Below are positions 19,749 to 28,661 of a stretch of DNA of 56,328 bases, piece by piece. Source of the stretch: Ignavibacteria bacterium (GTDB lineage: Bacteria > Bacteroidota > Ignavibacteria > Kapaibacteriales > UBA4661); NCBI GenBank assembly GCA_947459425.1, contig CANHDJ010000021.1, positions 1-56,328 on the forward strand, given 5' to 3'. The notes below the pieces were generated by a model. That model saw nothing but the letters and a program-made list of their open reading frames with translations. It had not been told where the DNA came from and made no database searches. Every line of letters starts with the position of its first letter. Position 1 is the stretch's first letter. Made by a program: the position numbers and the translations under genes.

Positions 19749-20195
19749 ATGACAGAAACATTTGTGGAGCTTTGGCAGAATACCGAACAAACAATTCTGC
19801 GAACCATTGATAAAATTACCGATGAAAACATTACAAAGCGCATCAAACCCGATATGCGCTCTTTGGGTGTTATCGCACTTCATATCGGCGAATCCCAATG
19901 GATGTTTGCAAAGACACTCTTTGGCAGCGAGATACCCCAAATCACTTTCCAAGCATTGGGTTCTAACGCAAACCCCGAGGATATTACGAATGCAGAAGAT
20001 CTCAAAGCATTTGTCAAAGCATCTTGTGAAGCCATTGCTCGGGGTATTCGCACAATGGCTGATTCTGCTTGGAATGAAACGGTCATCACACCTTGGAAGG
20101 CAGAATTAAAGCGTACTATCTTGCTCAATTTCATGATGGGACATTCCATGCAGCATCTGGGGCAGGTTATCCAAGCACTTAAGTACGGCTCTTGA
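19749..20195 (+). CDS. DinB-family four-helix protein
   Basis: A 148-residue DinB/YfiT-like four-helix bundle. The three metal-binding His positions are suggested by VIALHIGESQW (first), and MMGHSMQHLGQVIQAL (second and third). Members include thiol-dependent transferases and stress-induced proteins. It follows ispG by 33 bases in the same direction. No specific substrate can be assigned. Confidence 0.8.
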   Translation: MTETFVELWQNTEQTILRTIDKITDENITKRIKPDMRSLGVIALHIGESQWMFAKTLFGSEIPQITFQALGSNANPEDITNAEDLKAFVKASCEAIARGIRTMADSAWNETVITPWKAELKRTILLNFMMGHSMQHLGQVIQALKYGS

Positions 20196-20323
20196 TAGAT
20201 TTCTGACAGTAAACTCAGTATAAATTCACTAAAAATTCATTCTCTCTTGTGTAATTTTGCGCTTGTGTTAGGGTAAAAAATGCCCTAAAAAGTCACAATA
20301 TTCTCATTTTTAAGGAATTACGA

Positions 20324-20818
20324 ATGTTTCGTTCTCTCGTTATCGCTTCGCTTTTCGCAGCAAGCACAAGTCTGAGTACCTTCGCTCAAGCCAAAATGGA
20401 TGTAAGCAAGCCTGCTCCTGCTTCTCCCGCAAAAGCTACGCCGACTCCGGCTGCTGCTCCTGCTAAAGCTGCCGTAGAAGCCAAGCAAGAAGCAAAAGAC
20501 ATCAAAAAAGACGCAAAAGCTGAAGCAAAAGAAGTAAAAGCAGAAGCAAAAACTGCGGCAAAAGAAGTAAAAAGCGACGCAAAAGCTGCTGTTGCTTCGA
20601 TGGATGATGCTAGTGTTACCAAAGCGGTAAAAGAAAAACTTGCTTCACTGCCTTCATTGAAAGATAAAAATATTGACGTTATGGTAAGTGGCGGTGTAGC
20701 GACGCTCAAAGGTACCGTTGATAAACCGGGCTTGAAAGGCGTTGCAACGAACGCAGCTAAGAAAATTCCAGGCGTAAAAAAGGTTGATAATCAGATCGAA
20801 GTTGAGAAAAAGAAATAA
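20324..20818 (+). CDS. Secreted BON-domain protein with Ala/Lys-rich linker
   Basis: 164 residues: a signal peptide (MFRSLVIASLFAASTSLSTFAQA), a Pro/Ala linker, a low-complexity helical stretch of repeating AKAEAKE-type units (residues about 45-85) and a C-terminal BON domain (DASVTKAVKEKL...DVMVSGGVATLKGTVD...AKKIPGVKKVDNQIEV). BON domains bind lipid or envelope surfaces. Likely periplasmic. Related to OsmY-type proteins only through the BON domain. A terminator follows. Confidence 0.88.
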   Translation: MFRSLVIASLFAASTSLSTFAQAKMDVSKPAPASPAKATPTPAAAPAKAAVEAKQEAKDIKKDAKAEAKEVKAEAKTAAKEVKSDAKAAVASMDDASVTKAVKEKLASLPSLKDKNIDVMVSGGVATLKGTVDKPGLKGVATNAAKKIPGVKKVDNQIEVEKKK

Positions 20819-20845
20819 TTCTCGTAATTTTCGGTTGAGTCGAAG

Positions 20846-20888
20846 GTCTGATAGGGAATTGTGCCTTATCAGACTTTTCTTTTTTCTC
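20846..20888 (+). terminator. Intrinsic terminator after the BON-domain gene
   Basis: Arms GTCTGATAGG and CCTTATCAGAC pair with one bulged base and are followed by TTTTCTTTTTT. It ends about 20 bases before the ccmE start. Confidence 0.75.
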
Positions 20889-20909
20889 ATCCCTTTCCAA
20901 AGGACTATA

Positions 20910-21302
20910 ATGAAACCCCGTTATATCATCGGAGGCGCAATAGCGCTGGTGTTTGTGGTTATCGCGGCATTGTCGCTGGATAACAGCAAAATCGAATACA
21001 CCAATCTCGGCTACGCACAATCAAGCGGCAAGCGCGTACAGGTCAAAGGCGCATGGGTCAAAGACAAAGGCTGCACCTACAACAGCACCGAAAACACGTT
21101 CACGTTTGTTATGCGCGACGACGCAAATACAGAGGTAAAAGTCATTCATAATGGTCCTCGCCCCAATAATTTCGAGCTTGCTGAAAGTATCGTGGTTAAA
21201 GGTCGCGTGGAAAATGGCGTGATGATGGCAGACCATATTTTGACAAAATGCCCCTCGAAATACGAAGGAAATGGGCAACAAGTTAAGCAATCTGGCACGT
21301 AA
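20910..21302 (+). CDS. ccmE: Cytochrome c maturation protein CcmE, CxxxY type
   Basis: A periplasmic haem chaperone of cytochrome c maturation system I. 130 residues: an N-terminal membrane anchor (residues 6-22) and a small beta-barrel domain with VQVKGAWV and IVVKGRVENGVMMADHIL. The haem-attaching motif is Cys114-Pro-Ser-Lys-Tyr118, that is CxxxY in place of the classical HxxxY. No other ccm gene is adjacent. MKPRY at 20910 has a weak AAAGGA ribosome site; the longer frame upstream covers the terminator. Confidence 0.9.
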   Translation: MKPRYIIGGAIALVFVVIAALSLDNSKIEYTNLGYAQSSGKRVQVKGAWVKDKGCTYNSTENTFTFVMRDDANTEVKVIHNGPRPNNFELAESIVVKGRVENGVMMADHILTKCPSKYEGNGQQVKQSGT

Positions 21303-21682
21303 ACATGGATGGTTGATGAGATTGGCGGCAGGTGCGGCGCTTTAGAAAGGCAAATCGTTTTGAATCCAAAAACTTGGCATGGTAATTGAGCAAGTATCTG
21401 AGCAGGTTTGGTATTATATTTTTTTTGCTTATACCATTACAACGACATTTGGAGCGCGTTTTTTCATGGATTTACCATCATTACCGTCAACAACACAAAG
21501 CAGTAGCGATAGCTACTCCGACTCGCAATCAAGCGGCTTTCAAGGCATTTCATCCGACACAACCGAGCGCCGAAGTGACAAACAAAAAACACTAAAATTC
21601 CGTGTTTCCGGCAGCCAGCGCGTTGTTTGTTTTCCGCAACTCCGTTTTGGTACAACGGGTTCGCACAAAGACTAACGCTGAA
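21303..21682. other. Gene-poor region after ccmE
   Basis: 380 bases in which I see no convincing gene. Two overlapping plus-strand frames (21379-21675 and 21386-21595) and one minus-strand frame have no recognisable domain, no ribosome site and Ser/Thr-rich or mixed compositions typical of chance. Confidence 0.5.
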
Positions 21683-21734
21683 TTGTCAGGCGTAATGTCA
21701 GCATTCTCTGACACTCTGCCTGACATTCTGACAA
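21683..21734. promoter_or_regulatory. TGTCAG/CTGACA array with 12-base period (possible operator or hairpin)
   Basis: TTGTCAG at 21683, TGTCAG at 21696, CTGACA at 21708, CTGACA at 21720 and CTGACAA at 21728. The first four lie exactly 12 bases apart (counting the first from 21684), two in each orientation, so the whole is also an inverted repeat. It could be a multi-site operator or a structured RNA just before the terminator at 21744-21787. Confidence 0.45.
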
Positions 21735-21743
21735 TGAAGACTA

Positions 21744-21787
21744 CAAAAAAGCCTGAAGATGAGATGGAATCTCTTCTTCAGGCTTTT
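21744..21787 (+). terminator. Strong intrinsic terminator
   Basis: Stem AAAAGCCTGAAGATGAGA / TCTCTTCTTCAGGCTTTT with a 5-base loop and flanking A and T runs, so it could act on both strands. It lies between the gene-poor region and the DUF2237 gene. Confidence 0.85.
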
Positions 21788-21847
21788 GTATTTTGAGACA
21801 CTTGGGGCAAAATGAGACAATAAAGATGCACCGTTCATATCTTGTTT

Positions 21848-22240
21848 CTACGCCTCATTTGTTTCCAGTGCATGGCGCTTCAAATCGTCAAGCGAGACAT
21901 AGCGTAAGGTCTCTTTATGCGTGCTTTCCAAAATCACTTTCGGCGCACACCCAGCATCCAGAGCCTCTTTCCAACGCGAAGCACACAAACACCAACGGTC
22001 GCCAGGCTTGAGTCCGGGAAAATTATACTGCGGCATCGGTGTAGAAAGGTCATTACCACGAGAACGGCTAAAAGCGAGAAAATCAAGCGTCAGAGCCACG
22101 CACACCGTGTGCGCACCGACATCATCCGCACCCGTGTCGCAACAGCCCGTGCGGTAAAAGCCCGTCAAGGGCGCAAGAGAACAGGGTAGAAGTTTTGTGC
22201 CAAGGACATTTTGGGCGTGAAGTCCGATACGAACAGTCAT
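21848..22240 (-). CDS. DUF2237-family protein
   Basis: 130 residues matching the DUF2237 pattern throughout: NVLGTKLLPCSLAPLTGFYRTGCCDTG at the start, then SRGNDLSTP, FPGLKPGDRWCLCASRW and YVSLDDLKRHAL at the end. The conserved Cys residues (CC and CLC) suggest metal binding, but the biochemical role of the family is not known to me. MTVRIGLHAQNVLG was chosen; the longer frame to 22327 is unlike the family. It lies downstream of trxA on the same strand. Confidence 0.88.
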   Translation of the reverse strand: MTVRIGLHAQNVLGTKLLPCSLAPLTGFYRTGCCDTGADDVGAHTVCVALTLDFLAFSRSRGNDLSTPMPQYNFPGLKPGDRWCLCASRWKEALDAGCAPKVILESTHKETLRYVSLDDLKRHALETNEA

Positions 22241-22397
22241 AAAGCCTTTTTGAAACAAACGAGGTGATGAGGTTGTTTGGGTTTCTCCCAGAGACGACCC
22301 AACACCAATTTTCGTGCGTAGGTACAAAAAAAAACAGCTCCAAGAGGAATACCTTTTGAAGCCGTTTTTATCTATGACGGAGAGATTGTGGTGTCGT

Positions 22398-22730
22398 TTA
22401 GTTTACACTCGCAATAGCGTCAAGTTTTGCCGTGATGTGCGATTTCGGCACTGCGCCGATGATTTGGTCAACAACCTTACCGCCTTGGAAAATAAGCAAC
22501 GCTGGGATGGAGCGAATGCCATACTGCATTGCCACACGCTGATTATTGTCAACATCAAGTTTACCGATTTTCGCTTTGCCATCGTAATCGCGGGCAATTT
22601 CTTCGATGACAGGCGCAATCATGCGACAAGGACCGCACCATGCAGCCCAAAAGTCAACAAGAACGGGTTTATCGGAATCCAAGACTTCCGCCTGGAAATT
22701 GTCATCGGTAAGATGCGTCGGTTCTGACAT
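22398..22730 (-). CDS. trxA: Thioredoxin
   Basis: A 110-residue cytosolic dithiol-disulphide oxidoreductase with Trp31-Cys32-Gly-Pro-Cys35, the buried Asp in VLVDFWAAW, and the cis-proline in RSIPALLIF. Full-length classical thioredoxin. MSEPTHLTDDNF at 22730 is the family start; the upstream open frame has no homology. It is divergent from the ATP synthase locus, with 297 bases between them that must carry both promoters. Confidence 0.95.
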   Translation of the reverse strand: MSEPTHLTDDNFQAEVLDSDKPVLVDFWAAWCGPCRMIAPVIEEIARDYDGKAKIGKLDVDNNQRVAMQYGIRSIPALLIFQGGKVVDQIIGAVPKSHITAKLDAIASVN

Positions 22731-23027
22731 AACAGAAACTCCAAATGAAAAATGATACGAGTGAAATTGATTCCACAAAATTGCGAAATTTTCATCACAT
22801 CCAAAAAACCTTTCCATCTTATTTTCTTTATCAAGTACCCCAATGGAGCGATTTTTACGAAAAAGTTGGGAATTTGTTTCTGAGGGCAAATTTTTTGTTT
22901 GATGGTAAAGAGCCACACATTAACTTTGTATGCTTGTACAGTTTTAGCGGTTTTTACACATATTGCAACGCCAATATCGCGTTAAACCGCAACCGTCGCC
23001 GCCTTGCGGCATTGTTCCTTCGCAATT

Positions 23028-23339
23028 ATGGCGTTTTCACTCAAAAAAAAGTACGCGCCGCAAAAAACGGCTGATGCGATACAGGAAGCAGCGCCATTGA
23101 TGAATATTGGTTTTGAGCTTGCTGGAACTGTTGGCGGCTTTGGGTTGATTGGTTGGTTCATTGATAAATATGCCGGAACAACGCCATTTTGGTTTGTGGC
23201 ATTGCTTATTTTTGGCGTTATTGGCGGGATGACAAAGTTTATTCTCACCGTCATACGTTACTCCAACAAGCGAAAAGCCATACATATTGAGACAGTGGCT
23301 AATTCGACTTCTGATATTTCACGTTCAGATATACCATGA
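23028..23339 (+). CDS. AtpZ/AtpI-family protein
   Basis: 103 residues with two membrane helices: GFELAGTVGGFGLIGWFID and FWFVALLIFGVIGGMTKFIL. The glycine pattern is that of the AtpZ (AtpI-like) proteins that open F-type ATP synthase operons and help c-ring assembly or Mg2+/Ca2+ transport. MAFSLKKKY at 23028 was chosen. Its TGA overlaps the next ATG (ATGA), indicating coupling. Confidence 0.82.
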   Translation: MAFSLKKKYAPQKTADAIQEAAPLMNIGFELAGTVGGFGLIGWFIDKYAGTTPFWFVALLIFGVIGGMTKFILTVIRYSNKRKAIHIETVANSTSDISRSDIP

Positions 23340-23695
23340 ACTACGAGGTATTAAGCGCTCTTTGGGGGATAATTTTCGCGGCAGTAAATATTGGCATTGC
23401 GATAATCACATTTCGCATTGCACTCCGCCAAGAAGATATAACCGTGTTTATGCGGCTCGTTTTCGGCAGCATGGCTGGACGAATGGTTGTAACGCTCTTT
23501 GCCGTTTGGTACGCCTTGCGAGTTTGGCACATCGCAACATTACCATTTGTCGTGACATTGCTTTTTTGCTACATAGCGGTAATGAGTGGAGAAATCGTCA
23601 TATTACATCGAAAACAACTGGCAATTTCTCGCGCAATCTACGCGGCAAAGCGAGAAAATACGCAGCAACAAGACGCTGTGCTGCAACAGGATTAA
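23336..23695 (+). CDS. ATP synthase I-like four-helix membrane protein
   Basis: 119 residues with four membrane helices and a short charged tail ending in a Gln-rich stretch. It sits where the second small assembly protein (AtpI) of the operon is expected, between the AtpZ-like gene and atpB, and overlaps the former by 4 bases. Sequence similarity to AtpI is weak by eye; the call leans on position and topology. Confidence 0.68.
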   Translation: MNYEVLSALWGIIFAAVNIGIAIITFRIALRQEDITVFMRLVFGSMAGRMVVTLFAVWYALRVWHIATLPFVVTLLFCYIAVMSGEIVILHRKQLAISRAIYAAKRENTQQQDAVLQQD

Positions 23696-23761
23696 ATCTT
23701 ATCAATAGCGCAAAACAACTAGATAACACAATAATCATTTCACTCTTCACGCCCGGACAGT

Positions 23762-24820
23762 ATGAACGCTGATACGCATTCCACGCCTGCCGAACAGACA
23801 AAACCGACGCAGACAGATTCCACCCATAATGCCGCAGCCGCTATGTCTGAAGCCGCCTCTGGCGGTCACGATGCTCATGGTGCAGCGCACGATGTCCCGC
23901 CCGAAAAAGTATTTACTCATCTGCTTGGTGAACTCGGCGACCATCATGGTTTTGTCCTGTTTGGTCACGTCGCTGATTTACCGATACTGCTCGTTGATAA
24001 TGGCTTCCACGCTTACGCAAGTCCCGCAAAAATGGAACAGGCTGGTGTATTCACGATGCACAAAGGACATCCCGTCCGCAAAGCAGATATGAAGCCCCCG
24101 CAGCTTGATTTATCCGTTACGAACTATGTGATGTTTCAATGGCTTGCCTTTGCGGTTCTTGCTGCTATTGGTCTTTTTGTTGCTGGCAAATACAAGAAAA
24201 ACCCGAAAAAAGCGCCGAGCGGTTTGCAGAATATGATCGAAACGATTGTCATTTATCTGCGCGATGAAGTAGTTTACCCGAATGTCAAGGGTGCAGCCGG
24301 AGTACGCCTTTTGCCGTATTTTATTACGCTGTTTTTTAGTATTCTCTTGATGAACCTTTTCGGCTTGATACCGGGTGCGCACACGGCGACGGGTGCGATT
24401 GGTGTGACGGCGGGATTGGCAATTATTTCCTTTTTGGTCATCAATTATACCGCTATTCGTGAATCCGGCATTGGTGCTTGGTTTCATCACCTTTTGGGTG
24501 GTGCGCCGATTGCTCTTGCGCCGATTATGATTCCGATTGAGTTTATGAGCCTTTTCATTAAGCCCTTTGTTTTGACAATGCGTCTTTTTGCGAATATGAC
24601 CGCAGGACACATTGTCCTTCTGGCGTTTGTCGGGCTTATTTTCTTCTTCAAATCGTGGGGTGTCGCGCTTCCGAGCGTCGCATTTTCCGTGTTTATTTAC
24701 TTCCTCGAATTGCTTGCGGTATTTTTGCAAGCATATATCTTCACGATGCTGACCGCCGTATTTACCGGCATGGCAATCGGTGAACACGCACACGACGAAG
24801 CACACGTCCAGCACCACTAA
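23762..24820 (+). CDS. atpB: F0F1 ATP synthase subunit a
   Basis: The proton-channel subunit of the F0 motor. 352 residues, long for the family because of a His-, Ala- and Asp-rich N-terminal extension (about 60 residues, with DSTHNAAAAMSEAASGGHDAHG) and a second soluble stretch before the first helix. The essential Arg is Arg274 in PFVLTMRLFANMTAGH. Helical membrane segments span the rest. The tail is again His-rich (GEHAHDEAHVQHH). Such extensions occur in FCB-group AtpB. Confidence 0.95.
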   Translation: MNADTHSTPAEQTKPTQTDSTHNAAAAMSEAASGGHDAHGAAHDVPPEKVFTHLLGELGDHHGFVLFGHVADLPILLVDNGFHAYASPAKMEQAGVFTMHKGHPVRKADMKPPQLDLSVTNYVMFQWLAFAVLAAIGLFVAGKYKKNPKKAPSGLQNMIETIVIYLRDEVVYPNVKGAAGVRLLPYFITLFFSILLMNLFGLIPGAHTATGAIGVTAGLAIISFLVINYTAIRESGIGAWFHHLLGGAPIALAPIMIPIEFMSLFIKPFVLTMRLFANMTAGHIVLLAFVGLIFFFKSWGVALPSVAFSVFIYFLELLAVFLQAYIFTMLTAVFTGMAIGEHAHDEAHVQHH

Positions 24821-24890
24821 ACGGTGCCGAATTATTCTCGCAACCAAACTCTTACTGAGTTCATTTTTCAATCACTTTATCTATTTCTTC

Positions 24891-24895
24891 GGAGG
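24891..24895 (+). promoter_or_regulatory. Strong ribosome binding site of atpE
   Basis: GGAGG lies 8 bases before the atpE ATG. It is the clearest Shine-Dalgarno in the locus; most neighbours have weak ones or none. This fits the high copy number of the c subunit. Confidence 0.7.
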
Positions 24896-24903
24896 ATTAT
24901 CCA

Positions 24904-25131
24904 ATGACAAATGCTGCTTTAGCGTATCTTTCTGCGGGCTTAGGCGCAGGTATCGCAATCATCGGTGTAGGTATCGGTATTGGTCAGCTTGTAGCTGCTG
25001 CTCTTGAGGCAAGTAGCCGTCAGCCTGAAACAATGGGCGATTTGCGTACAACGATGATCATCGGCGCGGCTCTTATCGAAGGTGCTGCTTTCTTCGCACT
25101 CGTAATTTGTATCCTCTTGGCTGTAAAGTAA
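24904..25131 (+). CDS. atpE: F0F1 ATP synthase subunit c
   Basis: A 75-residue two-helix proteolipid forming the c-ring. Helix 1 carries the GAGIAIIGVGIGIG glycine pattern, the polar loop is SRQPE, and the ion-binding carboxylate is Glu59 in MIIGAALIEGAAFF. Glu59 is followed by Gly rather than Ser or Thr, which favours H+ over Na+ coupling. A strong ribosome site precedes it and a hairpin with T run follows. Confidence 0.96.
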   Translation: MTNAALAYLSAGLGAGIAIIGVGIGIGQLVAAALEASSRQPETMGDLRTTMIIGAALIEGAAFFALVICILLAVK

Positions 25132-25158
25132 TTCTTTACCCATGTGGAATAAAAAATG

Positions 25159-25209
25159 GTTGTGCTTCAAATCCAGGTTTGAAGCTGGTTTGAGGCACAA
25201 CTCTTTTTT
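25159..25209 (+). terminator. Strong hairpin with T run between atpE and atpF
   Basis: An outer stem of 13 pairs (GTTGTGCTTCAAA / TTTGAGGCACAAC, one G-T pair) is extended by an inner CCAG/CTGG stem after one bulged T, and is followed by CTCTTTTTT. It sits inside the ATP synthase locus, so it must be partial or conditional, or else atpF has its own promoter in the 120 bases that follow. Confidence 0.82.
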
Positions 25210-25330
25210 CGTTATCTGTTTTTTTTCATTACCCGTTTTTCGTGAGGTTGTGCAAAAGCCTTGTTATCGATAAAGTTTTTGCAAAATCTCAACAATAAAA
25301 ATATTTGTTTCACTGAAATTTTGAACCATT

Positions 25331-25831
25331 ATGGATGGCGTACTCAGCGTCTCGCCCGGACTCATTATCTGGACAATCGTAAATTTCACAATTTTCGCGT
25401 TTATTCTCGGCAAATTTGCTTGGAAACCGCTCACAACGGCGCTTTCCGAGCGTGAAAAGTCTATCGAAGACTCCATCTCACGGGCAGAAAAAGCCTCTGC
25501 TGATGCCGAGCGCATGATGAAAGAGAACGAAACAAAACTTGCTCAAGCACAGCAAGAGATGAGTGAAATTGTGCGCCAAGGTCGTGCTGAAGCGCAAGCA
25601 AAAGTTCAGGCTGCATTGCAAGAAGCAGATAAAGTCAAAGAACAAAAAATTGCGGAAGCCCGCATGGAAATTGAGCGCGAGAAGCAAAGCGCTATGCAAT
25701 CACTCCGCGAAGAAGTCTCGAATCTTGTCATCATGGCAACCGAGAAAATCTTGAAAGAAAAGTTGGATGTCGGTCAGCAAAAGAAAATTGTTGATGGATT
25801 CATTGACGATTTGCAAAAAGCGAAAAACTAA
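25331..25831 (+). CDS. atpF: F0F1 ATP synthase subunit b
   Basis: A 166-residue peripheral-stalk subunit. One N-terminal membrane helix (about residues 8-26, LIIWTIVNFTIFAFILGKF) is followed by FAWKPL and a long charged helix (residues 35-150) with Ala, Glu, Gln and Lys in dimerising patterns. Length is typical. It starts 199 bases after atpE, an unusually wide gap that holds the hairpin. Confidence 0.93.
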   Translation: MDGVLSVSPGLIIWTIVNFTIFAFILGKFAWKPLTTALSEREKSIEDSISRAEKASADAERMMKENETKLAQAQQEMSEIVRQGRAEAQAKVQAALQEADKVKEQKIAEARMEIEREKQSAMQSLREEVSNLVIMATEKILKEKLDVGQQKKIVDGFIDDLQKAKN

Positions 25832-25871
25832 TACCCAATACGAGAACCTGATAAAACCCCAGAGAGCCGTT

Positions 25872-26423
25872 ATGTCCCAATCCCGTGTTGCTACGCGCTA
25901 CGCAACAGCGCTTTTTAATGAAGCCCAGCAAACAGGCATTCTCGAAACGATTATTGGCGATGTGCGTGGATTACGCACGATGCTGACGGATTCGCGTGAT
26001 TTTGCGCTGTTTGTTGCGAGTCCTATAATCAAAACTGATAAAAAAGCGGCTACTTTGAAGGCATTGGCAGAAAAAGCTGCTCTTGCGCCGCTTATGAAGA
26101 ATTTTCTTTCTCTGCTTGTTGAGAAAAGTCGTGTTGCCGAATTAGCCAACATTCTTGATAGCTTCGAGAAATTGTACAATAATGCTGGTGGTATTGTGCC
26201 TGTAGAAGTAAGTTCAGCCATTGAACTAGATGCCACACAGAAAGAAAATCTGCTGAAAAAACTGCAAGTACAAACAGGCAAAAAACCACAAGCTACCTAT
26301 ACAATCAATCCAACACTCATTGGCGGCTTTACTGCTCAAGTTGGCGATAGTATGATGGATGGTAGCATCAAGCATCAGCTTACACTGCTGAAAAAGCGCC
26401 TGTTGGAGGGCGCACTGAACTAA
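25872..26423 (+). CDS. atpH: F0F1 ATP synthase subunit delta
   Basis: A 183-residue stalk subunit linking F1 to subunit b. It has SRVATRYATALFNEAQQTG at the start, LVEKSRVAELANILDSFEKLYN in the middle and the conserved end NPTLIGGFTAQVGDSMMDGSIKHQL. MSQSRVATRYA at 25872 is the family start; the longer frame overlaps atpF. Confidence 0.93.
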   Translation: MSQSRVATRYATALFNEAQQTGILETIIGDVRGLRTMLTDSRDFALFVASPIIKTDKKAATLKALAEKAALAPLMKNFLSLLVEKSRVAELANILDSFEKLYNNAGGIVPVEVSSAIELDATQKENLLKKLQVQTGKKPQATYTINPTLIGGFTAQVGDSMMDGSIKHQLTLLKKRLLEGALN

Positions 26424-26504
26424 GTCGGATTGATATTATACGGCAACGAATTTTTGCATCAAGTTTTGATGTGGTCTTCAGTTTAATGTGGGGTAGGAAC
26501 GTCC

Positions 26505-27011
26505 ATGATGACATTGCGCTTTTTTGCGGTCTGCTCTGTGGCTTTGATGATAATAGCCCAAGCACTACAAGCACAGGATATGCCTGTGCCTGTACCTGTT
26601 CAAGCGCGATTTTTCCGAAAAGTTTTTGTCTATGACAAGACCATCCCTAAAGATGGCATAAAACTTTTGGTTGTGGTCGGCGACGCTACTCCATCGGATA
26701 TGAAAGATGAGATTGTTGATGCGTTTAATAGCATTGGGATTAAAGCAAGTGCCGCGAAAGCGCCTCAACTTGCCACAGCCGGAGTCGGTATAAATGTCAT
26801 TTACATTGCTCCAGGCGGTGATTTACGGGCAGCAAAAGAATTTTGCAAAACAAATGGAATCCTATCAATTTCGGGATTCCCAAATCAGGCTCGGAACGGC
26901 GATGTTTCTATTTCGATGGATGTTGTCAATGAAGCACCGAAAATTATCATCAACCCAGACCGCTTGAAATTGGAAAAACAAGATGCCGCAGAATTGATGC
27001 GGTTGCGCTAA
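26505..27011 (+). CDS. Secreted YfiR-like (DUF4154) protein inside the atp locus
   Basis: 168 residues with a signal peptide (MMTLRFFAVCSVALMIIAQALQAQ). The mature part has an alternating strand/helix pattern: KLLVVVGDATP, VGINVIYIAP, GILSISGFPNQARNGDVSISMDV and a final KIIINPDRLKLEKQDAAELMRL. This order resembles YfiR/DUF4154 periplasmic proteins, which restrain diguanylate cyclases. No cyclase partner is adjacent. It interrupts the atpH-atpA junction, 81 bases after atpH and 60 before atpA. Confidence 0.6.
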   Translation: MMTLRFFAVCSVALMIIAQALQAQDMPVPVPVQARFFRKVFVYDKTIPKDGIKLLVVVGDATPSDMKDEIVDAFNSIGIKASAAKAPQLATAGVGINVIYIAPGGDLRAAKEFCKTNGILSISGFPNQARNGDVSISMDVVNEAPKIIINPDRLKLEKQDAAELMRLR

Positions 27012-27071
27012 AAACTGAATAACGAAACTAATTACTCATTCATTATCAATATTTTACAAAGGCTTTGAACT

Positions 27072-28625
27072 ATGACAGCAGTTCGCCCTGATGAAATTTC
27101 GACGATACTCCGCCAACAACTGACGAGTTTCGATAAAGAAGTTGACATCTATGAAGTCGGAACCGTCCTGCAAGTCGGCGACGGTGTGGCACGTGTGTAC
27201 GGTCTTTCTAATTGTATGGCTGCCGAGCTTTTAGAGTTCCCCAACGGTGTAATGGGCATGGCGCTCAACCTCGAAGAAGACAACGTTGGTGTGGTGCTCT
27301 TTGGTGACGACACGCTTGTGCGCGAAGGCGATACCGTGAAGCGTACAGGGCGCGTTGCGTCTGTGCCTGTCGGTAATGAGTTGCTTGGTCGTGTTGTCAA
27401 TCCGCTTGGTATTGCGATTGATGGCGGAGCGCCCGTTGACACCAAAGGTAAGTATATCCCACTTGAGCGCAAAGCTCCCGGTGTTATTGACCGCCAGCCT
27501 GTGAAGCAACCGCTCCAAACAGGCATTAAAGCTATTGATGCTTTGATTCCGATTGGACGTGGACAACGCGAACTTATCATCGGCGACCGCCAGACTGGTA
27601 AAACAACTGTTGCGCTTGATGCTATCATCAACCAAAAATACACACACACGCCCGAAGCCAAAGCGCGTGGTATTGAGCCTGTTTACTGCATTTATGTTGC
27701 TATCGGTCAGAAAGCATCAACCGTTGCAAACGTTTTGGGTACGCTTCGTGAGCAGGGTGCTATGGATTACACCATTATCGTTGCGGCAAATGCTTCCGAA
27801 CCCGCGCCATTGCAGTTCGTCGCGCCGTATGCTGGTACCGCAATGGGCGAGTTTTTCCGCGATAACGGCAAACACGCACTGGTAATTTATGATGACTTGT
27901 CGAAGCAAGCTGCGGCTTATCGCCAAGTGTCCTTGCTTTTGCGCCGTCCGCCGGGACGAGAGGCATATCCGGGCGACGTATTCTATCTGCACAGCCGCCT
28001 TTTGGAACGTGCAGCGAAAATGTCGAACGAAAAAGGTGCAGGTTCGCTCACAGCGCTTCCCGTTATTGAAACACAAGCGGGTGACGTATCGGCGTACATC
28101 CCAACCAACGTAATTTCGATTACGGACGGACAGATTTATCTTGAGTCCAATCTCTTCAATGCAAACGTCCGCCCTGCGCTCAACGTCGGTATTTCGGTAT
28201 CGCGGGTTGGTGGCAATGCTCAGACGAAGGCAATGAAAAAGATGTCTGGCACCTTGCGACTTGATCAGGCAGCCTACCGTGCTTTGGAGGCATTTGCCCG
28301 CTTTGGTTCCGATCTTGACAAATCCACGCAGCAACAGCTTCGTCGTGGTGAGCGAGTAAATGAAATTTTGAAGCAAAATCAATATTCTCCATTCCCGGTT
28401 GAGCGCCAAGTCGTCATCATTTATGCCGTCAATAACGGTTATTTGGATGAACTGCCAAAAGATGCTTGCCGCCGCTTTGAGCAGGAACTTTTTGAGCGTA
28501 TGGAAGTTCGTAACAAAGAGGTCTTGAATATGATTGCTGACAAAGCAGAGTTGAATGCAGAAATCGAAGGCAAGTTGAACGAAGTATTAAAAGATTTCTC
28601 TTCGGCATTTAAGGCAACACTATAA
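27072..28625 (+). CDS. atpA: F0F1 ATP synthase subunit alpha
   Basis: 517 residues. The nucleotide-binding P-loop is GDRQTGKTT near residue 172, the conserved Arg finger lies in [14 protein letters not shown], and the N-terminal domain ([16 protein letters not shown]) and C-terminal helical domain are complete. With the beta subunit it forms the catalytic hexamer; atpD and atpC are not in this window, which matches the split arrangement seen in FCB genomes. Confidence 0.97.
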   Translation: MTAVRPDEISTILRQQLTSFDKEVDIYEVGTVLQVGDGVARVYGLSNCMAAELLEFPNGVMGMALNLEEDNVGVVLFGDDTLVREGDTVKRTGRVASVPVGNELLGRVVNPLGIAIDGGAPVDTKGKYIPLERKAPGVIDRQPVKQPLQTGIKAIDALIPIGRGQRELIIGDRQTGKTTVALDAIINQKYTHTPEAKARGIEPVYCIYVAIGQKASTVANVLGTLREQGAMDYTIIVAANASEPAPLQFVAPYAGTAMGEFFRDNGKHALVIYDDLSKQAAAYRQVSLLLRRPPGREAYPGDVFYLHSRLLERAAKMSNEKGAGSLTALPVIETQAGDVSAYIPTNVISITDGQIYLESNLFNANVRPALNVGISVSRVGGNAQTKAMKKMSGTLRLDQAAYRALEAFARFGSDLDKSTQQQLRRGERVNEILKQNQYSPFPVERQVVIIYAVNNGYLDELPKDACRRFEQELFERMEVRNKEVLNMIADKAELNAEIEGKLNEVLKDFSSAFKATL

Positions 28626-28661
28626 TTGTGGACTGTCCGGCTTATTTGGAAAGGTTTGACC

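Noticed and set aside
21379..21675. 98-residue open frame after ccmE
   Set aside because: No ribosome site, no domain, overlapping alternative frames of similar length, Ser/Thr-rich chance composition.
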